A stretch of 64,000 nucleotides of DNA from Galdieria sulphuraria (GCF_000341285.1 NW_005178444.1:62001-126000), one strand, 5' to 3'; shown: positions 45,544-57,361, counted from the first letter of the stretch. Notes: generated by a model not told the origin, from the letters alone. Numbers and translations are program-made.

Positions 45544-48153
45544 TTATCCATCTGGAAAAGACATCCATTTAGAAAAGGGTTTCATTCTTTTAGGTTTTTG
45601 TAACATGGAATATCCTGCTTGAGAAGCTAACCATTGAGTTAACCAATGAGGATTATCTTCATGAATAGTCCAACCCATACGACAAGCTACTTTCTGAAAT
45701 CCTCCGTGACGATAAATCACAAATACCAAGTCTCTATAACCTGTTTGAAACAGTTCCTTTTTGCTAGGCATCAATCCAGGAGTTCCATATTTGTCTACCC
45801 ATAAGACTAGTTGTTTAATTACGTTGGACCAATATCGATAATAAGCAGGTGGTAAAGGTCGCATATGGGGTGCTTTCCATTTTAGTCGATGTGCTAATTG
45901 AGTAGCTCCTTGATGATATTTCATGATAGCAAAGGCAATATCACCCCTTCCATCTCGATACAATTCTTCTACAGAAGCAACTGCTCGAAGAGGTAAACCT
46001 CGATTGGATAAGTATCGTTGCAACTGTCGACGTACAAAACCAACATCTTTCCATAACCTATTCATTTGAAATGGTGGGTTCCAAAAACTTTCTCTCTACT
46101 TACTTATGGGATGAAATGCAACGATAATGAGGTACCAATCCAAGACGTTTGGCATAATAAACCCAACCTTTGGTATCTCTTATTGCATCTGCCAAATCTC
46201 CTCTACCCAGTTGGTACAAAGTCTCATTACTTGGCATATATCTAAATGTTATCATTTTTTCTACTAAGTATCATATTCCATAATTATAGACATACCTCTT
46301 CTCTTCATTCGATAACAAGGCTATCAATTCTTTCAACTCTGTTATCACATTTTCTGGATCATTCCAATACATACGAGGTCGACTAGGAATAGTCCATTCC
46401 AACCCAAAAGCTTTAGCAACTGCAGGAAAACCATGATGGAGTCGAATACCAAATGCTAAATCGACTCTACCACGTATAACCAAATCATTCAAAGTAGGCA
46501 TTCTATGATATCCCCACTTTTCCATATCTGCATAGAGTCGCTTCCTTAGGTTGCTCCAATTACGCCAAAAACTGATTGGTCCTATCCAATTCAAATGAAG
46601 TTTACCAGCTACTACTGAAAATCCACCATGTAACTGGATTGCATAACAAAGATCACGTCGTTGATGGCGTCTCAACTCATGACCAAGTGGCATCACACCT
46701 GGAGTCCCATAACGACGTAACTAGAGCCATACTTTTAGTTGCCGAAACAAAATGTATCATCATGAAGACTTACAAATACCGATATTTCTGCTCGAAGGAT
46801 AGCAAAATCATTCCAATATCCTTTGGCCTTTCGTTTACTTTGTCTCAACATGTATAGTTTAGCTGCCACTGTCTGCACACCGCCATGTTTCCTAATCGCC
46901 TCTACAAGGTCTTGACGTTGATTCCTTTTCAAATTGGACAAGGTAGGAACTATAACACAAATAGATGAATATGAATCTCTTATCATCCATACAAGATACC
47001 TACTCGAATAGGGAATATTATTCATGGAATGGTCCTGGAAAGAGATAAAGGCAGTCAATTCCTCTTTCAAATTTTCTATATTGGACCAATATCCACGTGG
47101 TTGTCGAGTACTTTTAGATAACGGAATTTGAGTCTTACGTGATACTTCATAAAGTCCTCCATGTAAGCGAATGGCACCCATCAAATCCCATCTCTTACAA
47201 GTACTCAACAAAGTCATCGTCGGTAACTGTTCTAATCCATTTTGTTGCATAAACTGAAGCAGTTCATTTCTTAGATTATCCATATTGTGCCAATATTTTC
47301 TTCTCTTATTGGGTATTCTTCCAAGCTTCTCTGCCACTGCTGGAAATCCTCCATATTTATGAATAGCTTTAGCTAAATCCAATCGACGTGCTTTCAACAA
47401 TTGATGATAGGTAGGCATATACAATGTTCTCCATTCGGCAATTTCTTTGGCAACGTGTTCAAAATGATCCCAATAACCGGAAGAATGATGATTAGGTTGC
47501 AATCCAATCTCTCTTGCTACGGCATGAAAGCCACCGTGATGACTGCTGATTGCCAAAGCCAACGCATAACGTCCAGATTTTCTCAATTCATTGGCACTTG
47601 GCATACGATGGAGCGCAATGCTATTTTCATCAAGTCCTGAGACGCCGTCTCTCTGTTCCACATATTGTATTATCTCTTTGCGAACACTTGAATAGTCTTT
47701 CCAATAACCTCGAGGTTTCCGTTTCTTTTTTCTCTTCTCACGAAGCAATAAGACATCGCGCACTTTGTTTTGCTTTTGTTGAGGAACGAGCAACTCAAAA
47801 GATGGCGTACCACCACCATAATAACACTTGGTAGATGAACGAGGTAGAGGACATTCACCTCCACTTTTCTTCACTTGCAGTAAATGTACAGAGTCACTCA
47901 CTTGAGGTTGACTAGAATCTACTATAGATTGCTGTGTTGCTATTGGCTTCCGTTGTATCATACAACGAAAAGGTCGTTGGACGATGACACTCTGGTGAGC
48001 AGCTGGAAGGCGTCCCAATAAAATAACTTGCTTGCGTAAATAAGAAAGAAACCATTTGGATGACTTGGAGTATCGTATTATTAAAGATCCACTGTCAACT
48101 ATTGATATATATGAAACTGTGGAAGCATGAAAACCACAACATGTGCAAATCAT
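45544..48153 (-). CDS. Nine-repeat protein of unrecognised family
   Basis: Five exons: 48153-47004, 46949-46774, 46720-46296, 46241-46104, 46057-45544; about 800 aa. After ~155 residues of basic leader, nearly the whole protein is about nine units of 55-70 residues. Each starts with a [YF]W-N/D-x-x-NLR-xEL helix, has a central MPT-x-x-EL then GR-x-DLA-x-AI-x-x-HGG, and ends VA-x-KLGL. Examples: YWDHFEHVAKEIAEW with ARRLDLAKAIHKYGGFPAVAEKLG, and FWRNWSNLRKRL with RGRVDLAFGIRLHHGFPAVAKAFG. This is a helical solenoid; I do not recognise the family name. Intron 1 (54 nt, 47003-46950) is stop-free and a multiple of three, so it hides in an open frame, yet removing it restores a repeat. Organelle targeting and nucleic-acid binding are guesses from the basic leader and repeat form. 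Confidence 0.75.
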
Positions 48154-48190
48154 CCAACTTGTTCGATTTCACAACAACAATAGCCATCAT

Positions 48191-49625
48191 CTATTTATTG
48201 GATTGAGATTTGTTCTGTTCTTGGTTGGAGATGTCGAAAACTTCATTGCCATAAACTTGTTGTGCATACTTCCTAGCAGCATCCAACATTTTGGTATTTA
48301 CTTGCTGCTCTTTACCTGTCTTGTTTGTAAAATCTATCATAGCTGCTTGTTGCCATGCACCTTCTCCAGAAACAAGATAAAGAGGTATTTGATGTTGTCG
48401 CAAAAGTGATAAAAAGGATTGTGCATGTTGTTGTATTGCCCCTTGAGTAACCAATGACTCACTTGCTACCAAAAAAGTCAAAGCAGCTGAATCATCTGTC
48501 AAGGAGAAAACTTCCAAAGGTCCTTTGTTCTGGTGCGTATTGACTATGACGCAATATCGAGGTAAGGAAATGAGGTTGGGAGGTCTCGGTGAAAGACACT
48601 GAGCTACATATTTGCCAGATAATGATATCGCATATTCTACAGAATGTTTCTTTGCTTCTTCATTGGACAAAATATATCCCTTCCAAGTTCTACAACATCC
48701 TTGATTACTTAGAATGTGATGATAATAACCATAGTCGCTCCATCCAGGCTCCACACTTCCACTAGTAGGGTTTTCAAAACGACCCAAAATCAATCGTCTA
48801 TTCTTCAAAACACTTTTCAAAATAAACGCTCCACTTGTCTGGTAAAGAGGTTGGGAAGCCATTTGTGCCAAAGATGAAAGCAAAGGATATAAACTGCTTG
48901 AACCATCCATAATCCACTGACCTCGATCAGTAGCTAAAAGAGAACACGGAGAGGAAAATATTCCTGATGTTGCCAAATGATTCGTATGAATATAACTGTA
49001 AAGTTGAACATTCAACTGCGATATAGGCCTCATGGGAATAGGCTCCAACATATGATGAAGAAAGAGTGCAACAGAAGGACTAGAGAGTTGTTCTTCTTAA
49101 GACCACTTGAGTACAATAAACAAGTACTTACCTGTCTGTTACTGTTCTTATTCGGACTTCTGTTTGAGGGTGCGATCCAATGGCGCCATCTAATACAAAC
49201 AAACTATTCGCTTGTGAAAGGCTATTCGTAACAGCTTTCAGTGCCTTTGCATATTCTCTAGGTTTCAAGTTTTTCCCCAAAATAAACTGCTGACAATCAG
49301 TAGTTTCATTTGGAACAAGGAAGTGTTTTTCTCGACTTGATAGCTTTCCAGGAGAGTTGGCGACAATGGTTCTAGCCGATGTGTTGTAAAAAACTTGACC
49401 TTTTGGAGGTATACCCATCTTTGCTAAAGCCCAGTTTACAGCATATTGATTTCTTTCGGTCTCTCTAGGAAAAGTCAAATATTCATCATTGGCGGTATCT
49501 TGCACCCAAGGTGCTGTAGAGAAGGAGTTGCGACACTTTTCACCCAACCAACTCGGTGACTTGCGAGAACCAGAAAAACGAATTGCTCTAGTATAGAGGT
49601 AAGTAATCAGGTGAGGTTTTTCCAT
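48191..49625 (-). CDS. PEPCK N-domain-like protein lacking the nucleotide-binding P-loop
   Basis: Exons 49625-49132 and 49079-48191 give about 460 aa. The leader (MEKPHLITYLYTRAIRFSGSRK) looks mitochondrial. Residues ~60-185 resemble the N-terminal domain of ATP-dependent phosphoenolpyruvate carboxykinase: YNTSARTIVANSPGKLSSREKHFLVPNETT in place of the TGRSPKDKxxV block, then ANSLFVLDGAIGSHPQTEVRIRTVTD like the conserved FVxDxxxGxxPxxRxxVRxIT. The PEPCK P-loop (GxSGTGKTTL) and metal-site motifs do not appear, so it should not be an active carboxykinase. The C-terminal half is unlike anything I recognise. A structural or regulatory role is possible. Confidence 0.55.
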
Positions 49626-49817
49626 TCTCAACTTTGATATTTACGAGACATAAAGGGAGAACTACACAAAAGCCGACCAGAAACCGAAAGAGTGACGGGG
49701 CGCGCTTTAGGGAATGGCAGATTGTACGTACTGAAGATGCGCTTACTTTGAAGTCTTACGAAGAGATAAGAGTGTGTTTTACTGGCCTGTATAAGGGCAA
49801 CGAACTATTTTTTATTT

Positions 49818-50157
49818 CTACTCAATTTTCTTCAAAGTAAGACCTAAATACAAATATTCCAATGGTGGTTAGATTCTTTTCATTCGACCGCAATGAAAAA
49901 AACTCTATTTTTCATACCTGGTGGAAGACTTTGTTCCAATTTCTTAGCCTTGTCTTTTTCCTTCACCACCAAAGTATATAAATATCTGCTGCAGCGTACT
50001 TTGAATTTCGTGTTGGTCTTATTCTTCTTTATAGTAATCGATCTGGCGTCCTTTCGTCGTACCAAAAGTAGAAATTGTTTGATATCCTTGATTTGCTTTG
50101 CCTAATAGTCTCATCTCAGAACTGGAAACTATTCTTTAAGAAAAGAGACCATACCAT
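49818..50157 (-). CDS. RPL38: 60S ribosomal protein eL38
   Basis: Three exons: 50157-50155 (the ATG alone), 50101-49918, 49843-49818; 70 aa, exactly the usual length. The middle exon reads [61 protein letters not shown]; the last adds GLTLKKIE, which matches the conserved SLPPGLxV end. Introns are 53 and 74 nt. Without the last splice the frame would run on to an unrelated tail. The gene overlaps nothing but ends 192 bp from the PEPCK-like start and begins 58 bp from the TDH stop. Confidence 0.95.
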
Positions 50158-50215
50158 TCGCTGTTATCCAAATACACCAATCGAAAGGACGACGACGCTG
50201 GAAACACAAATCAAT

Positions 50216-51766
50216 TTATTCATCCCAATTCAACACAATTTTGCCACTTTTTCCATCGCGAATAAAGTCAAACGCTTTTTCAAACTCATCATATGGAAGT
50301 TGATGGGTCATTACTTGCTGTATTCTCTTATCCAAACCCCCCACCAACATATTCGACATTTTATACCAAGTTTCAAACATTTTCCTCCCATAAATGCCCT
50401 TTACTACGATTCCCTTGAATACGACTTTGTTCCAGTCAATAGCAAAGGGCGATGGAGGTATTCCTATTCAACATAATCATCATTCACTTTTGATAATCCA
50501 TTTTTCTTTTATAAGCCGTTTCTTACCTAAAAGGGAAATTCTACCACCATGATTCATCGTTTCTAGCATCGATGCAAAGGCTTGAGCATTTCCAGACATT
50601 TCCAAACCAATATCGAAACCTTCCGTCATTCCCAACTGCTTCATCGTTTTTTTAAGTTCTTCAACGGGATCTTCACATTTCGAAATATTAAGAGCTACAT
50701 CTGCTCCACAACTCTTTGCCAATTCCAAACGATAATCGTTGATATCAGTAACTACCACAAAACGTGCACCCACATGTTTGCATATAGCTGCAGACATCAT
50801 TCCAATGGGACCTGCACCCGTAATCAATACTAACAAAACATTCATGAAAACCAACATCATCCAATAATAGCAAACAAAATATACCATCTTCTCCGACCAA
50901 ATCAAAAGAAAGACAGGAATGAACTGCATTCCCAAGAGGATCCATAAAAGAAGCAATATCATCCGTTATACTTGGATGAACACGAAATACATTTCCAGCA
51001 GGAAGTGATAAATATTCTGCAAACGCTCCAGGCCGATTGACACCCACTCCAATAGTATTTCGACAAAGATGCCTAAATATCAAGTTTTGGTAAACAACTG
51101 ATAGACACACAAGCAAACAAGCTTTTGTAAATTATTCATTCTATTTTACCTTTTGCCTGCACGACAATTTCGACAATATCCACACGTAATGTGTCCCTAA
51201 AACATAGAGTGATGATAAGCATTATGTCCACCGCGAAACACTTACTTCTCCTGTTACTCGATCTCCCTCCTTCCAACCTGTCACTTCACTTCCTACGGCA
51301 GCAATATGGCCAACATACTCATGTCCTAATAGTACTTTCATAAAAAGTAGCACAAATGTTTCAATCTATAATACCAACCAATAGTAAGAGGAACTGGAAC
51401 TGTACGTTTACTCCACTCATCCCATACAAATATGTGCAAGTCTGTTCCACAGATGCTCGTCTTCTTGATCTTGATCAACACTTCGGTACTCCCAATGGAC
51501 GGAATGCCCACATCATCACGCAATACTAAGCCTGGTGCAGCTTCTGCTTTCACTAAAGCCTTCATACGAGTATTCTCCACGACTGGATAGACATAGTGCT
51601 GTAAAACAGGATAGTTCCCTTGTGATAATGACTGTGCAGATTCTGCTGTCTTCCTCGCTGTAAAACAGCTGGGAGTATCTTCCAGTGCCTTTGAACAAAT
51701 ATAGCGTGCAGTTGTTACTTGCAAACGATATAATGGACGAAATAAAGCAACAGACTTGGTAGTCAT
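50216..51766 (-). CDS. TDH: L-threonine 3-dehydrogenase (zinc MDR family)
   Basis: Six exons: 51766-51379, 51325-51246, 51196-51150, 51072-50885, 50829-50527, 50463-50216; about 417 aa. It oxidises threonine to 2-amino-3-oxobutyrate with NAD+. Visible: catalytic zinc ligand [14 protein letters not shown] (the TDH-specific WDxW), [12 protein letters not shown], the structural-zinc cysteines [24 protein letters not shown], the Rossmann fold [15 protein letters not shown], and the C-terminal [10 protein letters not shown] and [11 protein letters not shown]. This is the bacterial MDR-type TDH, not the SDR-type of animals. The ~75-residue basic N-terminal extension suggests mitochondrial import. 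Intron 3 (77 nt) is longer than most. Confidence 0.93.
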
Positions 51767-51853
51767 CTCTTTCGAGTGTTGGGTAAAGTTGAATGAATGA
51801 CCGATATTGGGTAAGAGAATGAGGTCGACTCAAAGGTTCAACTTGTGAGAAGA
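51767..51853. promoter_or_regulatory. Compact bidirectional promoter (TDH / eIF2A)
   Basis: Only 87 bp separate the two divergent start codons, so both 5' UTRs and core promoters must lie here or extend into the opposite gene. No TATA-like element stands out. Confidence 0.5.
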
Positions 51854-53783
51854 ATGGAACACCATATATTCATAAGAAGGAAAACTTACTGCGGTATTGG
51901 AAAACTGTGCACTTCGAAGCAAGTTGAAATTCATAAAAGTGATGAGCCTATTGAACCTTCCAGTGGCCCAAATAATAACAACGGAGTGAACAAGGTTTCG
52001 GCCGTGTCCTCCAATATTGTACAGAATATGATGACGGAGTTGAAACCACCAAAGTCAAACTTTTCTACTAGCCACGATGGGAAGAGACTTGTAGCCGTAT
52101 ATGGTGTCGACGGATCAAATCAAGTTTGCGCAGTAGTGTGTGACACAGATTCTGGAATGGAAATCACGAAGGTTGGAAATTATGTAGCATATGTGACTTT
52201 CTCGCCACAAGGAACATTTATACAAACCTGGTCGAGATTTCAAGAGAAAGAACAGATCACAGACTCTCCAGATTCTCCAGGTTGTGTTACGATATGGAAG
52301 ACTTTTGACGGAAAAAGAGTTGCTTCTTTTGACGCAAAGAACTTCCGTCTAGATAACTGGCCTTGTGTTCAGTGGACTAGTGATGAGTCACTTGCTATAC
52401 GGACAACTCCTAACCAGGTTCTGGTTTACGGTGGTCATGAACTCAATCAGTCTCCGATAAAGAAGATTGCCATAAACGACCTGAAGAATTTTGCTGTTAG
52501 CCCTGTATCTAATCCCTGTTATGTTGCTTCGTTTGTTCCTCCAAAAGGTAACAGGCCTGCGAGAATAGAAGTCTACAAGTTGAGTGAGTCGTCTCCCGTC
52601 CTAGCTAAAAGTATGTTCCGAGCAGACTCTTGTCAGTTTCTTTGGAACAAAAATGGAACTGCGCTCATGTGTTGGATAACTTCAGATTCGGATAGCAGTG
52701 GAAAGAGCTATTACGGAGAATCCTTTCTATACTACGGATGTCCCAAAAAGGGAAAGGAGCTTAAGCAAGTGGATTTACCTAGAAAAGGACCTATTCAAGA
52801 TGTCTCGTGGAGTCCCGATGGAGAACAATTTATTATAGTTTATGGAAGTATGCCAGCTCGAGCAACACTATTTAACTGGTTATGCGAGCCTTTGTTTGAC
52901 TTTGGAACGGGTACAAGAAATACCATTTCTTTTTCACCTCACGGACGATTTCTATGTTTGGGAGGTTTTGGAAATCTTCCAGGTGACTTGGAGTTTTGGG
53001 ATATAAGGGAAAGAAAGTTGTTAGGTAGAGCATCAGCACCTTGTACAACATCGTTTATGTGGTCTCCAGATTCGCAGTATTTTTTGGCAGCCACTACTTT
53101 TCCGAGGTTGAGAGTCGATAATGGTAAGAATGAACATAAGCGATATATGTCATAACTAAAGAATACTGTGAATAGGGTTCAAAATATTTCGTTATCAAGG
53201 AACTTTAGTGGGTAGCTTTCCGATACAAGATGAACTTTACCAAATAGAATTTCTCTATAGAGATCCAACTGGGTATCCTGATCGTCCTGCGTCACCATCG
53301 ACAAGAACTGCAACTTCTCAGCCTTTTGAAACTGTAAACACACAGAGTAATAATGCACAAAATAATATTTACAGACCTCCAGCTCTTCGAGGAAAGAAAC
53401 CTTCGGTGACATTACATGAAGAGGAAGCACCACGACCATTGGATGCAAAAACTTGGCTAAGAGAAACAAAGCAGTCTCAGGATAAGTTCGTTGCTCCTAT
53501 AAGGAAGACGGTAGTTGGTATTCCATCAGATGAGGAAGAAGAAACTTTGTCCAAGAGTCAGAATAGAAATAGGAGGAAGAAAAAGGCAGCACAAAAGAAG
53601 AAGAGAGAAATAGAAGAGCAGGCAAATGAGAAAGGATTTGAACTGAAAGAAGAATTACCTGCTTCGGTTAAGCAGTTGATGAAAAGGGAGCCTCCTAACA
53701 AAGTTGACAAAGAAAAAGGAAGACGAGAGAACAAAGTCGTTGACAAGATTGCCCAGAAAACCGCCAATCTCTCGATGGAATAA
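51854..53783 (+). CDS. EIF2A: Translation initiation factor eIF2A
   Basis: Exons 51854-53123 and 53176-53783 (52-nt intron) give about 625 aa. eIF2A is a WD-propeller protein that can deliver initiator tRNA without GTP. Visible blades include YVTFSPQGTFIQTW, VQWTSDESLAIR, GPIQDVSWSPDGEQFIIVYGSMPA, ISFSPHGRFLCLGGFGNLPGDLEFWD and FMWSPDSQYFLAATTFPRLRVDNGFKIFRYQG, the last completed by the splice. The C-terminal region (YRPPALRGKK, then Lys/Glu-rich helices) is typical. The first in-frame ATG is used; the N-terminus is slightly unusual (MEHHIFIRRK), so a 5' exon cannot be excluded. Confidence 0.93.
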
Positions 53784-53966
53784 GTTGTAGTTATTGACTC
53801 TTGAAATGGTTTTTAGTGGAGAAATACTAGGAACGATTGTTTGGCACAGCTGTTGAGTGGTGGTAAAGTTTTTGAATTTTAAGGATGACTTGCTATTCGT
53901 GGAACAAAAATAAACGAAATAGGCTTTTTTTGGATTCGTTTTATAGTTGAGTCGATAATAATCTTG

Positions 53967-54985
53967 TCATTGCAAAGACATCGTTTTGAGAAGCTTCTTA
54001 GGATTGCCCATATCTGGGAGTCCTGCAAAGGAGCAATGATATATCCATTGGTTCAGATTCTATGAATTTTCGTGTTGATAATGGTTTGAGAACAGTTCCT
54101 GTTTATAGCTTACCTTTATCCTTTCTGCAGTTTGGTTCTTAAATGTTAGAACTATACGACAAATTTCCAACAACTCTGTAAAATTGATGTCCAAACAAAC
54201 TGTAGCTTCCTTGATCAGTCTTGTTAATTGTGGCTGATATGGAGAGGACAAACTGACTGCTATCTTCTTGGCTCTTTCTTCAATTGAAAAGGCAGTTTCA
54301 TTTGACTTGTTGTCTTTAGCTGGTTCCTCTAAAATAGATTTAGCATTACTCCAACCAAGAAGTTCGTTGCAATAGCAGTTCAGGTCATGTTCCAAAGATT
54401 TGATTTTGACTTCGAGTTCTAAATTGATTGGATTGGGTCGAGAGATTTCTGAAACTGTTTTGCTTCTTTGTTCTGGATTATCCAAATACCATGTTAACTG
54501 GTCAAGAAATGCAACTCTTACGTCTTCCAACACTCGAAGTGAAGTACCCTTCTCTGGCAACTTTTCTCTAATACTAATATGAGCTTTGCAATCATGAGTA
54601 ATACTATAAATACATACTCTATCGCTTCTTTGTAGATTTCTGTCCAAACGGCTTCACATAATGCTTTAAGCCTTTGTTCTTCGCTTTGATCCTTTGATAT
54701 GCTTTCACAGTACAATTTTTTGGTCTTTTCTTCCTGTTTCGCAAGAGAAACTGTTTCACGTGACTTAATAGGGACAGTTGCTACATTTAGCTTGTTTTCC
54801 TTTTCTTCATTGTTCAAGTCGTCGTTGACATGGCCACAAGAGTCGGAATTAGATACTTCTTTTTGTATGGGTTCAACGAAGGATGACTCCGTTGTTCTCT
54901 TTTTCTTTCTACGAAACCGAAAACCATCTACTTCATAAACTGAGCAACGTCTCTTAGAAGGCGCTTGAACGGTGGATTCCTCCAT
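53967..54985 (-). CDS. Charged helical protein, possible DSN1/Mis13-like kinetochore subunit
   Basis: Exons 54985-54618, 54573-54114 and 54059-53967 give about 306 aa. Splicing of the last intron (gtaagc..atag, 54 nt) is my choice; unspliced, the frame ends at 54060 instead. The N-terminus has KRRCSVYEVDGFRFRRKKKR, with a DGFxF motif flanked by basic residues as seen in DSN1-type kinetochore proteins. A charged linker follows, then a helical domain (VLEDVRVAFLDQLTWYLDNPE, LELEVKIKSLEHDLNCYCNELLGWS). The DSN1 link rests on that motif and overall shape only and is weak. Otherwise it is an uncharacterised nuclear-type coiled protein. Confidence 0.55.
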
Positions 54986-55056
54986 AACGGAAGCAACTCA
55001 ATGTAACTCAACGGGAATTTTGAAATTTTGGTAGAACCCGCCCTTTTAATCTCCTT

Positions 55057-56154
55057 TTAACAACACAGCATGGGCAAACGAGGACAAGCATCCTCGTCCT
55101 CCAACCAAGGCTTTTGGAACCATTTCATCAAAATATCGTTGAAAAGGCCAAAGAAAGGTCGGAAATGTTGTTGAATCAATTGTTGCAGTTTTAAATGTGT
55201 GGAATCGTAGCTAATGAGTATATTTGGATTGATCCACATGCTTGTATAGTTATACTTTCGGAATGACAAGGCAAGCATATGACATTCTGATCGGGGATTG
55301 GCACAACGACTATCTTTTTGATTCTTCAAAGACCCAAGGAAGGTTAAATTGTATTGAATCAGTGGTTGAGCGCAAAATACAGCAGCTCCATTCCAACATG
55401 AACGTACGGGTACGGGAAGTTGTTGGATGAGTAGGCGTTTGGTTTTTTCTTCTCTTATGTAAGGGTACCATCTACTCAATATTCTACCATGAATATCACG
55501 TGAAACGAATCTAAGCCATATTAGTTCCAATAGAATTGATAGAAAATGTTCAAATCACCTGTCATAGAAACCTCTATAGAAATCTAGACCGCATACCCAA
55601 TCATAGTTTTCTGCTCTTGTCTTCACAAGACGATATATCGCTAGAGAATCCAAATAGATGTCGTTGAGAAAGATAACTTTGGTGTGGTTATGGAGTTGGT
55701 TGTACGAATGTAACAAGAACAATGGGGTCAATGCCCGATCACGAACGAGAGCTAACCTGTTGATTGCATCGATGTGGTTTGAAAACACTGCTGAATCACA
55801 GACTATTCTATAGGCAATATTCTTCTCTAACAGCGTTTTGGAAAGTAGCCGTAACCATTTTTTGGTCTTGTCTCTGCTTCCGTTTTCATAGATGGAGATG
55901 AATGTATTACCTGCCTTTTCCAACATTTTTGCTAAGTTTACTATCTCGTAAGAGAAATGAGGAAAGATATCTTCACTGTTCATCAGATTTGCTGCAATAA
56001 AATAACCAATTTTGGTATTATTGGGATGAAACCAGGAAGAAGAAGACAAGGCTTCTTTTTCTTTATCAAACCCAACGAGGTGACGAAGAACAATGATGCA
56101 ACAAATGGTGGCGGATATAAATATGATGCATATTGAGAAAAGAATTGCCATCAT
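55057..56154 (-). CDS. GT69 (CAP59/CMT1-like) glycosyltransferase
   Basis: Exons 56154-55559 and 55510-55057 give about 349 aa. It is a type II membrane protein with an N-terminal anchor (MAILFSICIIFISATICCIIVL). Family blocks: KIGYFIAANLMNSEDIFPHF, FISIYENGSRDKTKKWL, VIFLNDIYLD (acidic metal-binding site), GLDFYRGFYDRFVSRDIHG formed across the splice, VPVRSCWNGAAVFCAQP, and SECHMLALSFRKYN followed by INPNILISYD. This is the cryptococcal mannosyltransferase family (PF11735), which adds alpha-mannose in the Golgi. In red algae it probably serves wall or extracellular glycans; the sugar is not proven. Confidence 0.88.
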
Positions 56155-56371
56155 AAAGCAAATTATTTATCTAATCATACCAAAAAAACTCATCCGAGTT
56201 ATGAGAAATGTGGCGCAATTTTGATGCATTTTTTTCTTTCCTAAAGGCTGTCGTTCAACGATGGAAATGTCTTAAGTACGCCGTAGGATTTTAGCAAAAG
56301 TTACTAATTCTTAAAATAGCTATAATAGCAACATTAAGCTGTCGTTCCCAAAAAAGAGGTTTGGCTAGAAT

Positions 56372-57361
56372 TCAATAGTCATCGTAAATAACTCGTTCTA
56401 GGCAAAGACCATGTGCTGGAGCTGCCTTGGGTGCCCGTCTTCTGTCTTTTGCATGAAGAATTTCATTCAAGTCATCCAACGTCAATTCATCTGAAGCAAC
56501 AAAAAATAGCGAAGAGGTAATATTCCTGATCATCCGATACAGTGCACCGTTCAACTCGTATTCCAAACGATAACTATCACCACTTTCATGAACAAGATCA
56601 ATTCGATAAATGGTACGACACATATTCTTTTCCATTTCCTTCATTTCGGTGTTCCTCGAACAAAAACTGGTAAAATCGTGGGTACCCAGGAACACTTTAG
56701 TTGCATCATACAGTCGTTCCAAATTGCAGCGACGATAAAAATGAAAACGAAAACGTCGTTCCAACGGGTCCAGTTCCTTTGCTATGGAAAAGCGATAGGA
56801 ATAGACTTTCTTTCTCGCGGAAAAAATGGCGTGCCAGTTGTTTCGCGGATCTGAAGAAATGGGTTCTTTTTGTTGCAAATCGTAGACTCGAATATCTCCA
56901 CTCAACATTCTATTCAGTGTATATTCCAAATGCGGACAATCACTAAAAGAAACAGTGTCAAAATGAGCGACTTGTCCTCTAGCGTGTACACCAGAGTCGG
57001 TTCTTCCGGCACCTATTATCCTTATTGACCTGTTTAACCGCTTCGACAGTACTTGTTCCAAGACACCTTGAACACTGCGCCTTTTTTCTTGAAACTGCCA
57101 ACCACTAAAATCTGTACCATCATAAGCAACTCGCAGGCGGTATCGGAAACCTTCAGTTACTCTGGGCCGAATCCCCGGATTGCACCAGGGGCTCGTGGAG
57201 GAACAGAAAGTTTGCAAGCCTCGTTCAAGGCAGACACAAACTTGAAAAAAGTTGCAAAAACCTGTCTGTCTGCTGCAACTCTTCAGTCTACGGCTTCTCA
57301 AATAAAAACTTTTGTGTAGACATCCACCGCTTGAAAACGTAAATGATGGTGAGCGTGCCAT
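56372..57361 (-). CDS. tRNA pseudouridine synthase, bacterial TruA type
   Basis: Intronless, 329 aa. It converts U38-40 of the tRNA anticodon arm to pseudouridine. Visible: YRLRVAYDGTDFSGWQFQ, SVQGVLEQVLSKRLNR, catalytic Asp in GAGRTDSGVHARGQVAHF, and LYRMIRNITSSLFFV near the end. The ~75-residue Cys/Ser/Arg-rich N-terminal extension points to plastid or mitochondrial import, which fits a bacterial-type TruA. Length without the leader matches bacterial TruA. Confidence 0.93.
   Translation of the reverse strand: MARSPSFTFSSGGCLHKSFYLRSRRLKSCSRQTGFCNFFQVCVCLERGLQTFCSSTSPWCNPGIRPRVTEGFRYRLRVAYDGTDFSGWQFQEKRRSVQGVLEQVLSKRLNRSIRIIGAGRTDSGVHARGQVAHFDTVSFSDCPHLEYTLNRMLSGDIRVYDLQQKEPISSDPRNNWHAIFSARKKVYSYRFSIAKELDPLERRFRFHFYRRCNLERLYDATKVFLGTHDFTSFCSRNTEMKEMEKNMCRTIYRIDLVHESGDSYRLEYELNGALYRMIRNITSSLFFVASDELTLDDLNEILHAKDRRRAPKAAPAHGLCLERVIYDDY

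Noticed and set aside
49634-49840. 68-codon plus frame
   Set aside because: Overlaps the last eL38 exon in antisense and has no domain.
53179-53469. Minus frame inside eIF2A exon 2
   Set aside because: Antisense shadow of a well-supported exon.
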